A stretch of 64,000 nt of DNA, taken from Isoetes taiwanensis (taxonomy: Eukaryota > Streptophyta > Lycopodiopsida > Isoetales > Isoetaceae). The notes below the pieces were generated by a model, which saw only the letters and a program-made list of their open reading frames with translations, made no database searches and had not been told where the DNA came from. Every line of letters begins with the position of its first letter. Position 1 is the first letter of the stretch. The stretch is taken from positions 36,745,107-36,809,106 of the forward strand of contig JAJEKV010000002.1 in assembly GCA_021234155.1 (NCBI GenBank), given 5' to 3'. Of the stretch, positions 46,801 to 57,417 are shown one piece after another. Made by a program: the position numbers and the translations under genes.

Positions 46801-46979
46801 GCCAAAAGTAAATCATAAGGTGAAGGGTGCTTTTTTGCAGCTTATGCATTGTCTCCATCGATGTGCATGAGATGCTACCGAAGTTTGCCCGAAATGCTAC
46901 ATGATCGGAATAGCTTGAACAGATTATATGTTGGAGAGAAGTAATCAAAAGAGAAAAGTGCTGGTGTAACATGATTTAT

Positions 46980-47717
46980 ATTACATTGTAATTGAGTACA
47001 TGAACTTATTTCAAAACTTGTTTCTTGTTATTGATAACTTTACGTAATATATCAACTTCTTTTATGCCTAACTATTACATCCTCGTGGTGGCTGAAATCT
47101 CATAGGTATTGCATCCATTCTCCTGAGATTTCCTGAGCCCATATAATGTTAGGACTAGCCGTGGGCGAGGCCACCGCCGCTTCTCTTGCAATTGGAAGCC
47201 CACTCCAGCCTCCACGCAAAGACAGCTTGACTCGTGTTCACTTGGCAACCGATTCCTTCCCCAAGGATCGATCATAGATCTTGTGAATTGCCCAAAGTAT
47301 TCTTAGCATCTCATCCCCGGTGCTTCGCCTTCGATCTGCTCGACTGTTCCCATAATCCAGGCAAGGCCGGTAAGGAATCTTGCTTCATACCCTAAGCCAC
47401 AAGAGAATGGTACATCCGAACATAGTCTCGCCTCATCCCTAAAGGAGATGGTGGTTCATCCGGTTCAACCTCTCGCCCATGTACATGTACAAGTTCCTTT
47501 TTGTTCGTTCTCGCCCCATGTATAAATTCCTCTTCAATTTCATTTTCCTCAACTTCTAATCCAATAACAAAAGTTAAAAGTTATTAGCATTTATAAAGTA
47601 TTAAATCTTAAATATTAATAATAAAACTTCCTCAACCTTAGATATTAATAATAGATATAATTTAACAAGTAGTTATGAAAGCAAGTCCACATCTAGAAAA
47701 GTTACAGTGAAGCAGAT
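46980..47717. other. Gap between the two Element A genes
   Basis: No gene. A GC-rich block at 47150-47470 with no similarity I can name sits between AT-rich 3' regions. Confidence 0.4.
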
Positions 47718-48366
47718 TCAGTTTATCAAAGGCATTGTACATAGGGCCTTTATTCTGTTCATATCTTCGCCGTATTCATCCACTATAGTCTTGATGATAT
47801 TGTCACCATATATGTCCCAAGAGTCATCCAACTTATGCTCCTTTATGTAATTGGCAAAATCTGGTGCATATTTCAACCCTACCAGCCAATCAAATAAGAA
47901 GGACAGATGGTTGTCGCGTTCTATCAAAGGTGTCCATAGTGGCACACAAACATAACTTTCTTTGTTGAAAAGAGCTTTGTGCTTAGACTCAAACACACCA
48001 CAGAGTCGACCATTGTATTTAGGATATTCAATGACAATACTATCCATAGGTACTACTTGAGGGGTTACACCAACTGAATTTGTATAAGGAAGTCCCCAAC
48101 ATCTCTCTTTTCCATAAACATGTTTAAATTTTGGGATGCCATCTTCATAGAGCTTGTCCAAAATTGATGTTATGATATCTAAGGGAAGAGTTGACCATAT
48201 GGCCAAATCCCAATGAAAGGAGGCATATTGAAGCATTGCTTTCATTGTTGGTCCAAGGTAGAAGAAACTCCATGTTCTGTAATTATGGGCTTGTAAGAGG
48301 AAATATTGATTCCTGGAGTTCTATAAAAGTAACCCAGAACACCTTGGATCTCAAATATTAGGAGTC
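47718..48366 (-). pseudogene. FCP1/NIF-like phosphatase domain, 3' exon of the Element A gene
   Basis: The minus strand reads LLIFEIQGVLGYFY in one frame, then ASFHWDLAIWST, LPLDIITSILDKLYEDGI, KHVYGKERCWGLP, VFESKHKALFNKESYVCVPL and ERDNHLSFLFDWLVGLKYAP-DFANYIKEH. Order and spacing follow plant FCP1-like (NLI-interacting factor) phosphatases of the HAD fold, with LxLDxDGTL, W(T/S)S, LFDESPxKALLN and EGL..A.DV..YIKEH as the corresponding blocks. The catalytic DxD has become ExQ, and DES is replaced by ES, so phosphatase activity is unlikely. A frameshift lies near 48260. It closes the gene that carries the ULP1-like domain. Confidence 0.68.
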
Positions 48367-48739
48367 CTGTAAGGAAGCAAAATATAATTAACATACAGTA
48401 GCACTAGGATTGCAACCATTCATTGATTACATTATCAAGATTACATAAAGCCAAATGGCTTAGTGTTGTTTCCAATAAGAAAAAAGCCAATTGGCCTCAT
48501 TTGATAAAGAGTTATGAAAGAAGTTAAGCACTACCATGCTTCTCTTGCGAGGTGCTAGTAGTGCCTGTTTCGATGAGATGGCTCTTATAATTAATCATAG
48601 CCTTAATGAGCACATGTCTCCCGGACCTCGTATGCATTCGCATCAAACCAATCTGAAGAGAACTGAAAGAATGAAAACAAATAGTTTTCAGAATCAAATA
48701 TTATATAAAAAGCAATTGTTGATATGTTATCTCACCATG

Positions 48740-49262
48740 CTCTTAGCCTGCACCTGGGCATCCACAAAGGCTTGCATATAACCCATGACATAAAGACCAC
48801 AGGAGGCCAGGTCACCTTGTTGTGGAACCTCAGGTCTAATTTCTTTCTGCACTGAATTCTTCACATAAATATCAATCTTACGAGAACTGGAATTAGTCAA
48901 TGCTGTAATGATATCTTTATGAAGCCTACAATAGAAAATAACATCAGAATTATGCAAAGATTACACTCAATTAATAGTGAGTGCACTTACATCATAACCA
49001 TCCTCGTGTCAACCTGCACATTCTTTAGCGAGTTCAGAATAAGGATAGCTGGAGAAGACAAAGGGGTGCTGCTACAGTTCTTGGCCTTATCTAAAACAAT
49101 GATGACCAGTGCATGGTGCATAGGATCCTCAATCTGGATTGGAATCATAATGTACTGGCATTTGCTCAATATGATTCCCTGAAGCCCTTTTTGAACTACA
49201 GCCAATCCGAATCGTACCATCGGGTTGCATCGGATGACAGGTTTTGTTAAAGGTCGCTCAGA
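48740..49262 (-). CDS. ULP1-like (C48) cysteine protease domain, two exons
   Basis: Exon one (about 49262-48991) reads KPVIRCNPMVRFG, CQYIMIPIQIEDPMHHALVI-IVLDKAK and AILILNSLKNV and ends at a GTAAGT donor. Exon two (48927-48746) follows a TTCTATTGTAG acceptor and reads VPQQGDLASCGLYVMGYMQA, ending at GTGAGA. The order His (HHALVI), acidic position (LNSL), Gln and Cys (QQGDLASCG) is that of ULP1 SUMO proteases, which cut SUMO-like modifiers. The acidic residue of the triad appears to be Asn. ULP1 domains are known passengers of plant transposons, e.g. some Mutator-like elements. Confidence 0.78.
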
Positions 49263-49399
49263 GGGCTAAGAAATTCTCTGAGGGGAAGAAAAAAAATGCA
49301 TCACGCCATTTGTCAGGCATAATGCTAATCAGATACCTATTCACAAAGCAAGTGAGGTTAGAGTTCAGTAGTTAACCATAATGCAAAAAAAGAATCTGA

Positions 49400-51300
49400 T
49401 CAAGTTACCTTCCAAATATGTCTATATGCCTGTTGGACATGTGCCTGTCTCTGCAAAGACCTTCCACACAATATTTAGTCACCTTGATTAGAGGCTTTTG
49501 CTGGAAAGGGTAGCATGGAACTATTTTCAACAAGCTCTCCAGGTCTCTGTAAACCAAACTTGCATTATTGAGAGACAAATGAATTGCAACTACAACAGAA
49601 TCTTACTTACTCTCCTGTGCTGTCATCTCCAGATCGAGCACTTTCAGATGATGTTTGGCTTCTAGTATCATAAAATTGTTCAGATATTACACTTTAAAAG
49701 CTTCAAGTAACATAATAAATATTCACCTTTTGGTTGAAGTTGTATTTTGCTTTTGGTCCTTCCTTTTTCTTGTCTGCTTCTCCTGTTTAACAACCTTGGT
49801 CTCCTCAACCTTGGTTTCCTCTATGTCATCAACCTTAGTGGCCTCAATCTTAGTGGCCTCAACCTTTGTTTCCTCAGCCTTTGTTTCCTCGGTTCTGGTT
49901 TCCTCCACTGCCACATCATCCTTTTGGATCTCTTGTACCTCCACCATCTCTTCCTCTCCCTTAATATGGCTACTATCCTCTATCTTTTCAATGGTTGCCT
50001 GAACAAAGGCTGCAGAAGATTCACCAATTTCCAACACTTCTGCATAAATGAGTCACCAAAGTTAATCAGTATTGTGAATCCTAATTTTAAGTTAATGGTA
50101 TACCTGTTGAATCATCACTCAACAGCATTTTCATTTCCCTTGAAAATGATGGCATTGGCTTAATAGGTTTCCAAATTGGTTTCTCCGAAATTTATATTGT
50201 GAAGAAAGACCCGAGGAATCGGAACTTTATAATCGTGAAGAAAAACTTGAAGAACCTACAAAAAAATGGTGTTTAATAATTGCGCACACACAAGCAAAAA
50301 GAAGATGCAACATACCTGCAGTATTAACTCCATCCCGCTTTAACTTTTCAACCTCTGGCCGATAATCCACAAATGTTCAATCGGTATGCTCGTGGCTATA
50401 TGGAATTCCAAGTGACATATCAAGCTCATATGACATGAAAATTAAATTCCAGGGATTGTAAATCAATCAAATGTGATATTTACTTACATGTATCCGAGGA
50501 CTTCACTGGTACCTCAAGCTCTTCCTCAAAAGACTTTACAAGGTTTCTGTGTGATGCCCATGTAGAAGTATTTCCCAAATCCTCCCGACCTTCTCATCCA
50601 ATCCAATACCTTGGAAGAAAGTGTTTGTTGGCTTCTTCTTGTCATCTACAATAGAGAGTAGAAAAGACTTGAGATAAGAAAAGGAATATGCATGATTAAC
50701 AAGACTACAATATCATACCCTTTTCTCGGTTTCCTTATGCTACCAAAATCACCATCGATCAAAAACATTGAGTATATCGATCATCAGCTAAGAAATGTAT
50801 TCTTAATGTACTCTACAAGTACAGTCATCGAAAAAAATTAACTGACAATGTACTCCAATGTATCCATCTGCTAATGTACTCTGATTTATCAAGTAAATGT
50901 ACTCAATGTACTGTTGAAATGTACTAAATGTACTCCTCGAATTCATTGTTCAAGTACAATCAATGTAAACAAATCCACCGATATTGTACTCGCCTAATCG
51001 ATGAGTCTTGAAATATTCAATAACAACTCAAAATGTAATTTTGACAAAGAACAATAGCAATGTATCTCATCAATTGCTACACTATACATTCTCAATAACA
51101 AGTAATTAGCTACCTACATTATCGAGCTGATGTGCACATGAAATTAAAAACTCTCATCTTTAAAAATAAGTAGTCTATTTGGCGATTATACATGACCCAA
51201 CCCACATTATCCAACTACAAAAACTATGTATCTAAATACTCAATGTAAATGCAAGCCTAAAACCTTCATGCAAAAAAGAATCTAACTATTAAAATAAGAA
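49400..51300 (-). other. Linker exons and introns of the Element A gene
   Basis: A minus-strand exon at 49736-50040 encodes a repeated acidic/basic segment (EETKAEETKVEATKIEATKV) ending in QTRKRKDQKQN, a low-complexity linker with a possible nuclear signal. Another likely exon at about 50475-50645 reads KKPTNTFFQGIGLDEKVGRI-WEILLHG. The rest is intron-like AT-rich sequence and includes the ATGTACTC repeat cluster. Confidence 0.45.
50796..50992. repeat. ATGTACTC repeat cluster, Element A right arm
   Basis: At least eight copies of AATGTACTC or close forms (TGTACTC, AAGTACA) occur in 200 bp. They are the reverse complement of the GAGTACAT repeats of the left arm, so the two clusters are inverted relative to each other. 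Confidence 0.85.
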
Positions 51301-51328
51301 AAGAAATTGTAATTCAAATGTACATGTA

Positions 51329-51724
51329 CTAACCTTTTGTTGCAAGCAGTCCAAGTGCTACAGGCAAATTGCTATTCCATGAGCAGTCAGGATCAACACA
51401 TGAGATCTTTGTGCTAGCAAGATGGGATATACACAGCAGACAATAAGGGTGTCTGCAGGGTGCCAGAACCACTGGATTCACACCAAAAGATTGTTCACAA
51501 TATGTACATGAAGAAAAAGGCTGAACAATAATCTGATCTGCAAGAATTGTAGACTGGAGAGGAGGGGGCTGTAAAGTAAGGATCGAGGAATGTTCTAAAA
51601 ATTCCCTGAGTTCCATAATTTTTTTGTCTCCTGCCTCAGCTGAGCTCATATCAATAGATGTAGCTTCAATCTTTGCATCTACATGTTTCAATTCGGTAAG
51701 ATTCATGTCAATATGTTTCTGGGC
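51329..51724 (-). pseudogene. RING-finger-like segment of the Element A gene
   Basis: The minus-strand frame reads CTYCEQSFGVNPVVLAPCRH-PYCLLCISHL followed by CVDPDC: C-x2-C, C-x-H-x2-C-x2-C and C-x4-C, close to a C3HC4 RING or related zinc finger, which often mediates ubiquitin or SUMO ligase contacts. It follows a coiled-coil segment (with a frameshift at about 51705) and ends at a plausible splice donor (AAAG-GTTAGT at 51336). Together with ULP1 it suggests a link to ubiquitin-like modification, by inference only. Confidence 0.6.
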
Positions 51725-52553
51725 ATTCTAGAGTCCTTTTGCTCGATAGCATCCTCAACTTTCCATTTTAGGTGCTGAAATCTTATTGCACTTTCAGATG
51801 TTTGGTCCAGTTTTGATTGTTGATCCTCCAATGCTGCCATTTTTGCCTCAACATTCCTCTCTGCTTCCTGGACCAACCTAATATAAACTGCTCTCTCCCC
51901 TTCCTTGTGCTTCAATGTATCAAGGATCTCTTGCCTTCTTTCCTTTAGCTCAGTTAATTTCTTGTTTAAAGATGTTTTCACAATAGATCTGTTGTCTAAG
52001 AAGTTACTGAAAACTTCTAATTGCTCCTTTGTGTAACTCTTAGCTGAAGTTCTTGGGGCTTTTGCATTTGCATTGCTAGATTTTACTGTCACCACCTCAC
52101 TAGATAGATCAGAATCCTTTTGCTTCGATCTGGCCCATGCTTTGACATCTTCCCAGTCCCATACGCACCTTTCGGATGCAATGCAAATGCCCGTGCAAAG
52201 TCTGAGGGGACATAGTGATTCATAACATCTTTTCTTCCAAAAGCAAATTCATACCATTTGCAGAATTCTTCTGTCCACTTGATATCAATTCTGTCATCCT
52301 TATAGCCATACCTGCTTGGTGCTTCATCACCCCATATCTCTCTTACCATAGCATCATACTGCTCGTAAACATCACAAAAATTCAGTTGTCTGAGCTGTCT
52401 TACAGAAAACCTGGTATCATCAGGAGGTAAAATTTCCCTTTTGGCATGCGAACTTGAAGCTTTCTTATTTGCTGGAGGCTTTCCGGTCCTTGGAGACTTT
52501 CTTGAACCCTTGATTGGTGTCTTCTTTGGGGTCTTTGCCATGTTCACAGTACC
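51725..52553 (-). pseudogene. N-terminal exon of the Element A gene (basic region and coiled coil)
   Basis: The first Met (52547 or 52541) opens a basic segment (MAKTPKKTPIKGSRKSPRTG, a likely nuclear or DNA-binding tail). A globular segment follows (RQLRQLNFCDVYEQYDAMVR, IKWTEEFCKWYEFAFGRKDV, MNHYVPSDFARAFALHPKGA). After a one-base frameshift near 52155 come WARSKQKDSDLSSEVVTVKS and a coiled coil (KLTELKERRQEILDTLKHKE, NVEAKMAALEDQQSKL). I recognise no family for the globular part. It starts 500 bp inside the right TIR. Confidence 0.5.
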
Positions 52554-53046
52554 TGCAAAATGAACAAAGCAACAAATTTGATTTTATAAGATGAAATATT
52601 TGAAGATCAGACCTTAAACCAAACGCATTGTTTATATTCATGTTAAACCTACGTCGATTTAGCTTGAAAAATACCGCTTTTCGATTTTTAATCCATAGAA
52701 CCAGTTCTGTTACTTCTTGAATTCATTTTCGGACTGAAATCACAGAAAATTAAAACTACAAAATAAAGAAAACAAAACTTACGGGGCAGATCACACGGAT
52801 ATGCAGTGCTCCGAGCAGGTTCAAACGATCTAGCAGTGCCAATTTTCGGAAAACAAACCAATTCTTGCTCCACTCGGTTAGCCAAGAAACAGGGGGAACA
52901 AAATGGAGGGAATTTTTGGTACACTCGAATAATGACATTTTTCTTTAATGATGGCAATCAAAAACTTGCTATAATTAAAATACATAACGTTATATGTAAT
53001 GTATTCGAATGGCCCTTTTTTTTATCACCCTAGCGTGCTTATACCC

Positions 53047-55668
53047 CTGAGGATGATACGCCGTGCTCATGGATAGCTTCGTCTGAATGGTCGCAAAGAG
53101 GTCTTGCCAAAAAGCACTCATAAACTTCGGATCCCTGTCGGAGATAATCTCCCTTGGCATGCCATGAAGCCTGAAAATCTCTTTGGTGAAGAGCTTTGCT
53201 GTATCCATAGCCGTATCTGTGGTCCTGCAAGGCACAAAATGTGCCATCTTCGACAACTTGTCGACCACTACCATCAAAGCATCCTTCCCTCTTACTGTCC
53301 TTGGAAGTCCTGTGATGAAATCCATGCTGATCACCTCCCACTTAGCGTTTGGCACCGCTAAGGGCTCTAATGCCCCTGGAATTCGAAGCTGCTCCGGCTT
53401 TGTCTGCTGGCATAGCTGACATTCCCTGATGTAGCGAGCTACCTGCTTCTTCATTCCTGGCCAATAATAGCTGCTGCGCACTTTGAAATATGTTTTCATG
53501 AATCCCGCATGGCCAGCTATTGGACTGTTGTGCGTGTCATGGAGGATCAATTTCCTTACACCTGATGATTCGGGCACGCACAACTTGTTCTTATAGTATA
53601 ACAGGTTGCCTTCCTTCTTATAATGTTTAAAGGCTTCCCGCTCTTTATCTGTTCTAGCCTCCCTAGAGAGGCTTGCCCATACTTCTCTGAAATCCACATC
53701 CGTTGGCAAGGACTCTTCAATCTTCTTACCAAAGTCGCTGGAGAGCGTCGAAATTGCATTGCAATGCACTCTAGTTGTCAGGGGATGCCTTGAAAGCGCA
53801 TCCGCTACCACATTGAGCTTTCTTGGTTTGTAGACTATATCAAAGTCATACTCTTCAAGGAACTCCATCCACCTTCTCTGCCTCAGGTTAAGGTGTGGTT
53901 GCGTGAATACATACTGGAGGCTCTGATGGTCTGTATACAATTGGAACTTTCTTCCCAAAAGGTAATGCCTCCAAATTCTTAATGCCTTGACAACCGCAAG
54001 CAGTTCCTGATCGTGCGTGGGGTAGCGCGTTTCGGCGTCGTTCATCTTCCTGGAATCGTACGCCACCACACGCTCTTCTTGCATAAGCACTGCACCTGTA
54101 GCTATCTTACTCGCATCTGTGGCTACAAGCTTATCTTTCTCTGGGTCTGGCAGGGTCAAGACAGGGGCGGTCGTCAGAGCTTCCTTCAACAATTCAAACC
54201 CCGCTTGGGCTTTCTTGTGCCAATGCTCTGCCCAATCTTTCACCTTCTCCGCCCTCGTCAGGTCTGTTAGCGGGGCCGCTATGTTGGCAAAGTTCTTCAC
54301 GAACTTTCTGTAGTACCCTGCTAGGCCGAGAAAACTTCTGACCTCATGCACATTCTTCGGTGCTGGCCACTGAATGACGGCTTCAATCTTGGCAGGATCC
54401 GTCAAAATTCCTTCTGCTGATATCACATGACCCAGGTATTCCACCTTCTCTGTTGCGAAGTGACACTTCGACAACTTGGCATACAACTGGTGCCTCTTCA
54501 ACTTTTCCAGCACTCTCCTTAAGTGTTGCACGTGTTCTTCAAGGGATCTGCTATACACCAAAATGTCGTCAAAGAATACAATCACAAAGGTGTCTAAGAA
54601 CTCCCTGAAGATGTCGTTCATGAGCCTCAAGAACGTCGTGGGGGCGTTTGATAAGCCGAAGGGCATTACTGTGAACTCATAATGCCCATACCGTATTCTG
54701 AAGGCAGTCTTATGGATATCTTCTTCCTTTATCCTGATCTGATGATAGCCTGACCTTAAGTCAATTTTGGAGAAGACCTTTGCACCTTGGAGTTGATCCA
54801 TCAAATCATCCGATCTGGGGAGCGCATACTTGTTCTTGATGGTGTGCTTATTCAACTGCCTATAGTCTATGCACATCCTTAAACTACCATCCTTCTTCTT
54901 TACAAAGAGAATGGGTGCTCCAAATGGCGAGACGCTAGGTCTAATGAAGCCTAGGTCGAGCAACTCCTGCAGTTGCTTCTTTAGCTCCGTCAACTCCTGC
55001 GTCGTCATTCTGTATGGGGCCTTGCTTGTCGGCTTCGTTCCCGGTTCGAGTGCTATCTCACACTCGACTCCCTTGTAAGGAGGGAGGTGCTCGATCTCGT
55101 CTGGAAAGAGATCGTGGAATTCCGTGATCAACTTAGCTATTTGCTTCGGCAACTTGCTGAGCACCTTGTCCTCTTTGCTTTCTTCCAATTCCGGCTCTTC
55201 AATCTCAAGCTTGAAGATGTAAGCTACTTGCTCGCTCTTGATGCACTTGAACAGCCGCTTAGAAGACATACACTGCATGATGGGAACAACTTCTTTACCT
55301 GTGATCTCAATGATCTTGCCGTCGGGCGTTGGGAAGGTCACCTTCCGCTTCCCACAATCGATGATGGCCCCTGCTGGTCCAAGATACTCCATTCCTATGA
55401 TCAGGTCATACTTGCCAATGCCCATTACTTCAGCCCCCATCTGGATATTAATCCCTGGCAAGTCGATGTCGAAATTAATTCTCTTGCCTGCCGTCTGCCT
55501 TACTGCTCCACTCGCTAAGACAACGGGCCTTGGCTTCGACTTTAGTGGTTTCACCTTCAACATTTCAACCATTCTGGGGGATGCAAAATTATGGCTACTT
55601 CCTGAGTCTATCAGGACTATGAAGGATTTGGCCTTGGCCTTCCCTACTGTAGAAATTACCTTATACTA
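53047..55668 (-). CDS. Chromovirus pol: protease, RT, RNase H, integrase N-terminal part
   Basis: The frame starts after a UAG at 55666 ([14 protein letters not shown]). It shows the protease active site [10 protein letters not shown] and [10 protein letters not shown] with [45 protein letters not shown] and FFDDILVYS; RNase H with [25 protein letters not shown] and YTDHQSLQY; the HHCC module [14 protein letters not shown]...CQLCQQ; and an integrase with MDFITGLP and [13 protein letters not shown]. Coding is clean to STAYHPQ, where Element A begins. FFDD is a normal variant of the catalytic box. The apparent last residues ([12 protein letters not shown]) are read through the Element A terminus. 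A chromovirus of CRM/Tekay/Reina type; the exact lineage is not determined. Confidence 0.95.
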
Positions 55669-55972
55669 GCTTTTTGCTTGCTCTGTGTCTATTGCGGCAA
55701 ATATGTGACATTCACCCTGGATGTAGTCGCGGGCTGCCTCGCCGTCGTCGTCAGACAGAATGTCCCAATCTCCCAACTCCGCTAGTGCCGCACTCATGAC
55801 GTAGGGGCAGTTCGCTGTCCTATGGCCTGGCTGGAAGCACCTGAAGCAAAGCTGCTTTTCTATGCACTCCTGTCTCTTTTCCTTGGGCATAGCCTGCAAA
55901 AAGGATCGCACTGCTTTGGAGTAGTTTGACCCCTCCTGCTTGTCCTTGAAGGACATCTGCTTTTTCTCCTGC
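55666..55972 (-). CDS. Chromovirus gag C-terminus with CCHC zinc knuckle
   Basis: About 95 residues of gag remain: a charged segment (SNYSKAVRSFLQAMPKEKRQ), the nucleocapsid knuckle CFRCFQPGHRTANC, and an acidic tail (DWDILSDDDGEAARDY) to EQAKS, then UAG. The knuckle binds the element RNA. The frame is the same as pol, so a single UAG separates them. Upstream gag is cut at about 55973 by a plus-strand LINE fragment, so capsid and the 5' LTR are outside the window. Confidence 0.88.
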
Positions 55973-56795
55973 TCTCACCCGGAAGATACACACACAGATC
56001 CTTGGGCGCATGACGTTTCCTGGTCCAGGCCCTGTTCACGTTATGCGACCAGCCCGGCATGGGGTCCAACGCCCAGGCCACAGCCGAGTCGTGGTGTTCA
56101 CGGTTGCGGATGCACAAGTTCGGGAGGCCATACTGCGACAGGGCAAGTTACTGAAGGGAAATCTCTGTATGTGAGTCGGGATCTTACTCCAATGCAACAG
56201 GAGGCCCACAGGCGGGAGTTCACCAGGGTCAGGGACGCCCGCGTCGACCAAATGCTGCAGCTGCACCTGCTCAGCCAAATGCTACCCCTCCTGCCTCCGC
56301 TCCTGCTCCTTCGCAATCTGCCCCTACAACTCGGTCTGCTCCCGCTCAGTCAAATGCTGCCTTTGCTGCCTCCGCTTCTGCTTGTCCGAAGTCTGCCCCC
56401 GCAACTCAGTCTGCTCCCGCTGCTGGTCCTTCCATGACACACTACACAAGCATCTCCGATTGCTCAATAGGAATTGTGCCTCCGGGTGGTGGTCTGGAAC
56501 TGTCAGGGTTTCCCGTGGCAGGAGGGCGATAGCCTCAATTCAGTAGCTGTGGACATGGACCTCATGTTCCTCATAGAGACATGGGAACACCCAGGCCACA
56601 GGCCGCCCAATCTGCCAGGGTACCAGCATTTTTCGGTGTTCAATGGTTGTACAGGGAGACGTGGGCACGGTGGGGTTGCCGGCTACTACCGGGTAGCCTT
56701 GGCACATTTGGTTTCCCTCCAGAAGACCGACAGACCGCTACTTGTGGGTCCGGGTGCACCCCTGACGGCGATCATCTCTTCCTAGCTGCTTGCTA
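55973..56795 (+). pseudogene. LINE fragment: ORF1-like end and APE endonuclease start
   Basis: From 56474 the plus strand reads LRVVVWNCQGFPWQEGDS, MDLMFLIETWEHPG and NLPGYQHFSVFNGC then GRRGHGGVAGYYR, the N-terminal blocks of the LINE endonuclease (WNCQG, ETW). It is cut off near 56795 after LFLAAC. Upstream (56000-56450) is a Pro/Leu/Ser-rich degenerate stretch with REFTRVRDARVDQM, compatible with the end of LINE ORF1. The fragment interrupts the chromovirus gag at about 55973 and is itself cut by Element B. Confidence 0.72.
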
Positions 56796-57145
56796 AACAG
56801 GATTGCAAATTAAACGGGAGTGTTGCATCACTCCCGTTTCAAAGATTCCCTTAAAAAAAACACCAAGATTGGAAAAATGATCATTTTCAAAAGAAGCTTG
56901 GGATTTTAAGTGGAACAAAATATTATATCATGCATTTTGGGGCCCTTTAAAATGATAATCTCGCATTTGTAGAAAAGAGCACTTGAAAATGGCAGAATTC
57001 CAGACACTAATACACCAGGAACATTACTAGGAAGTCGAAGACATCCAAAATACGTAAAAATAATTTTTTTTTTATTAATTTCTTTCAGTACAGTAAATAT
57101 GGCAGTATTTTGTAGCCAATAATAAATAATATAGCAAAAGAAAAC
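56796..57145. other. Left terminal region of Element B with a perfect hairpin
   Basis: No gene. AAACGGGAGTG (56812-56822), a 6-base loop and CACTCCCGTTT (56829-56839) form a perfect 11-bp hairpin just after the LINE sequence ends. The Element B terminus should be within about 20 bp to its left. The rest is A-rich. Confidence 0.6.
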
Positions 57146-57340
57146 TCAGAGGTCTAAATCGAAGTCCTCAGTGTGTGGTTTGCTCGTCTCACCTTTTTCT
57201 ATCTCTTCAGTTTGCTCCTTTGGCACTGTTTTATCTTTGCTGGTGTCAACAGTCTCTTCAGGAATAGTAGCTAGGGGTAAGTTTTTTATTGACCTACTCA
57301 GTTTTTTGACCATCACAGCACATATAAGCACCTTCACCAA
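57146..57340 (-). CDS. Small unrecognised ORF of Element B
   Basis: A 64-codon minus-strand frame reads VKKLSRSIKNLPLATIPEET then VDTSKDKTVPKEQTEEIEKG and ends EDFDLDL. It is hydrophilic and low-complexity, with no domain. It may be an alternative last exon of the methyltransferase gene or a separate short gene. Confidence 0.3.
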   Translation of the reverse strand: MVKVLICAVMVKKLSRSIKNLPLATIPEETVDTSKDKTVPKEQTEEIEKGETSKPHTEDFDLDL

Positions 57341-57417
57341 ATAATTTATGTCATCATCATTTGCATCACTAATATGCTCATTATATCCTTTATATAATAG
57401 AAAACACTCATGATTTT

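Larger units (their letters stand above)
43347..53046. mobile_element. Element A: 9.7-kb DNA transposon with two gene arms
   Basis: Ends are GGGTAAAAGCATGCTAGGG at 43347 and, inverted, GGGTATAAGCACGCTAGGG at 53046: about 21 bp of TIR with two mismatches. CTGA at 43343-43346 and 53047-53050 is a 4-bp target duplication; removing the insert and one CTGA restores the HPQ-TDG codons of the chromovirus integrase, which fixes both ends. The left arm carries a transposase-like gene (plus strand) and the right arm a RING/ULP1/FCP1-like gene (minus strand), arranged tail to tail. I cannot assign a known superfamily; a 4-bp duplication is reported for groups such as Ginger, Sola and Academ. Confidence 0.92.
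39802..55972 (-). mobile_element. Chromovirus (Ty3/gypsy), truncated by nested insertions
   Basis: Gag knuckle, protease, RT, RNase H, integrase, chromodomain, polypurine tract and 3' LTR lie in order on the minus strand. Element A (43347-53046) is nested in the integrase and a LINE fragment cuts the gag. Apart from the gag/pol UAG the coding sequence is intact, so the element was young when Element A landed. No 5' LTR is seen. Confidence 0.92.

Noticed and set aside
43347-53046. Assigning Element A to Mutator-like elements because of ULP1
   Set aside because: The target duplication is 4 bp rather than 9-11 bp and the transposase lacks MULE signatures; ULP1 capture alone is not diagnostic.
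53047-55668. Endogenous pararetrovirus instead of LTR retrotransposon
   Set aside because: An integrase with DDE core, chromodomain, polypurine tract and LTR are present, which pararetroviruses lack.
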